Positions 10,039 through 10,472 of a DNA stretch of 10,472 nucleotides are shown one piece after another. The notes beneath the pieces are model-generated. The model did not search any database. It saw only the letters and a program-made list of their open reading frames with translations, and was not told the DNA's origin. The stretch's first letter is position 1. Each line of letters starts with the position of its first letter. The DNA comes from Trachelipus rathkii (lineage: Eukaryota; Arthropoda; Malacostraca; Isopoda; Trachelipodidae): NCBI GenBank assembly GCA_015478945.1, contig JABUQX010142262.1, forward strand, positions 1 through 10,472. The letters run 5' to 3'. Made by a program: the position numbers and the translations under genes.

Positions 10039-10206
10039 ATGAGGCGTTCTCAAGCTCCCTCGTATGCCCAGACCTGTGGCTATTGCATAGCAATGCGTAA
10101 TAACTACGGGGCGAGATTTCATACGTTCAGGACTCTCGCCTTTGCGGTGTTCCTATCGAAGGAAAGTATGAAAATAGAAGGAAAAGACATTCTTGAACAT
10201 GTATAG
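10039..10206 (+). CDS. Small hypothetical reading frame, 55 residues
   Basis: An ATG at 10039-10041, with A at -3, opens a 55-codon plus-strand frame ending in TAG at 10204-10206. The product has a CGYC motif near residue 13 and a hydrophobic central stretch (TLAFAVFL), followed by a charged tail. This island is clearly G+C-richer than its surroundings. No family is recognised. The opposite strand just downstream (about 10215-10345) is also protein-like with a single stop over about 32 codons, so the frame may be a fragment of a mobile element rather than a gene. Confidence 0.25.
   Translation: MRRSQAPSYAQTCGYCIAMRNNYGARFHTFRTLAFAVFLSKESMKIEGKDILEHV
10079..10140. other. Inverted repeats in the G+C-richer island
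   Basis: GCTAT (10079-10083) pairs with ATAGC (10087-10091), and ATTGC (10082-10086) pairs with GCAAT (10090-10094), as alternative small hairpins. GGCGAGA (10110-10116) pairs perfectly with TCTCGCC (10134-10140) around a 17-base loop. A structured RNA is possible, but I recognise none of the standard spliceosomal or SRP RNAs. Confidence 0.3.
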
Positions 10207-10354
10207 TTCCTATGCCAGTTTAATGTTGAAGAACCAATCGGCTATCGTGGGAAAGACGCTACTTTTGCTTAAGGAATTCTAGGTATGCAGCCAAGGTGGC
10301 ACCATACTCTGAAGCTCTTTTGCAATAGGTTTCGCACGGCGCATGGTATATAAT

Positions 10355-10357
<3 letters not shown>
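10207..10357. other. Remainder of the G+C-richer island
   Basis: The minus strand reads protein-like from near 10340 (for example CETYCKRASEYGATLAAY), with a TAG after about 30 codons. No start or family can be fixed. Confidence 0.25.
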
Positions 10358-10442
<85 letters not shown>

Positions 10443-10472
10443 TGCTATAACATATATATATATATATATATA
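10358..10472. repeat. (TA)n microsatellite running off the window end
   Basis: TA repeat interrupted by C at 10411 and by CTGCTATAAC at about 10442-10451, continuing to the last base. Its true length is unknown. Confidence 0.96.

Noticed and set aside
10005..10357. Spliceosomal RNA or other standard small RNA gene
   Set aside because: I compared it by eye with the conserved parts of U1, U2, U4, U5 and U6 RNAs and saw no match.

Overview
This window looks like A+T-rich, microsatellite-saturated nuclear DNA from an animal. There are no bacterial operons, no Shine-Dalgarno spacing, and almost no dense coding. About a dozen very long (TA)n tracts together cover roughly 1.7 kb (about 16%) of the window. 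One (ATT)n tract and short (CT)n tracts add to this. Such density, next to an LTR-retroelement-type protein, fits microsatellite-rich aquatic invertebrates such as molluscs or decapod crustaceans. The sequence alone does not let me choose between them.

The only well-supported gene is a 580-codon minus-strand reading frame at 4194-5936. It encodes a Gag-Pro-like protein: a charged low-complexity N-terminus, a helical segment that could be a degenerate capsid region, an acidic linker, and a retropepsin-family aspartic protease domain with a D-T-A-A active-site motif, a flap-like segment and a hydrophobic-Leu-Gly motif. It is intact, but no reverse transcriptase, RNase H or integrase follows it. 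The frame ends about 40 bp before a cluster of (TA)n tracts. An AATAAA lies on the same strand about 100 bp upstream of its start codon, where the R region of a 5' LTR could be. A purine-rich run lies just after the stop. No LTR pair or convincing primer-binding site is visible. It is either a truncated or non-autonomous LTR retroelement, or a retroelement-derived host gene.

Layout from left to right: 1-1121 is unique A+T-rich DNA with two minus-strand coding-like islands. 1122-1288 is (TA)n. 1289-2111 is unique DNA with another coding-like island. 2112-2333 is (TA)n. 2334-3164 has (CT)n tracts and a G+C-richer island with competing hairpins. 3165-4152 is a cluster of (TA)n tracts. 4194-5936 is the Gag-Pro gene, and 5937-6573 is its upstream region. 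6574-7907 is a second (TA)n cluster, several tracts sharing the same type of interruption. 7908-9252 is A+T-rich DNA with weak coding-like frames. 9253-9425 is (ATT)n. 9509-9576 is a short imperfect direct repeat. 9692-9884 is (TA)n. 9950-10357 is a G+C-richer island with a 55-codon frame and hairpins. 10358-10472 is (TA)n that runs off the window end.

No tRNA, rRNA, snRNA or CRISPR array was recognised by eye. The coding-like islands outside the Gag-Pro gene are weak calls: they rest on stop-free or nearly stop-free runs with protein-like composition, and I recognise no family in them.
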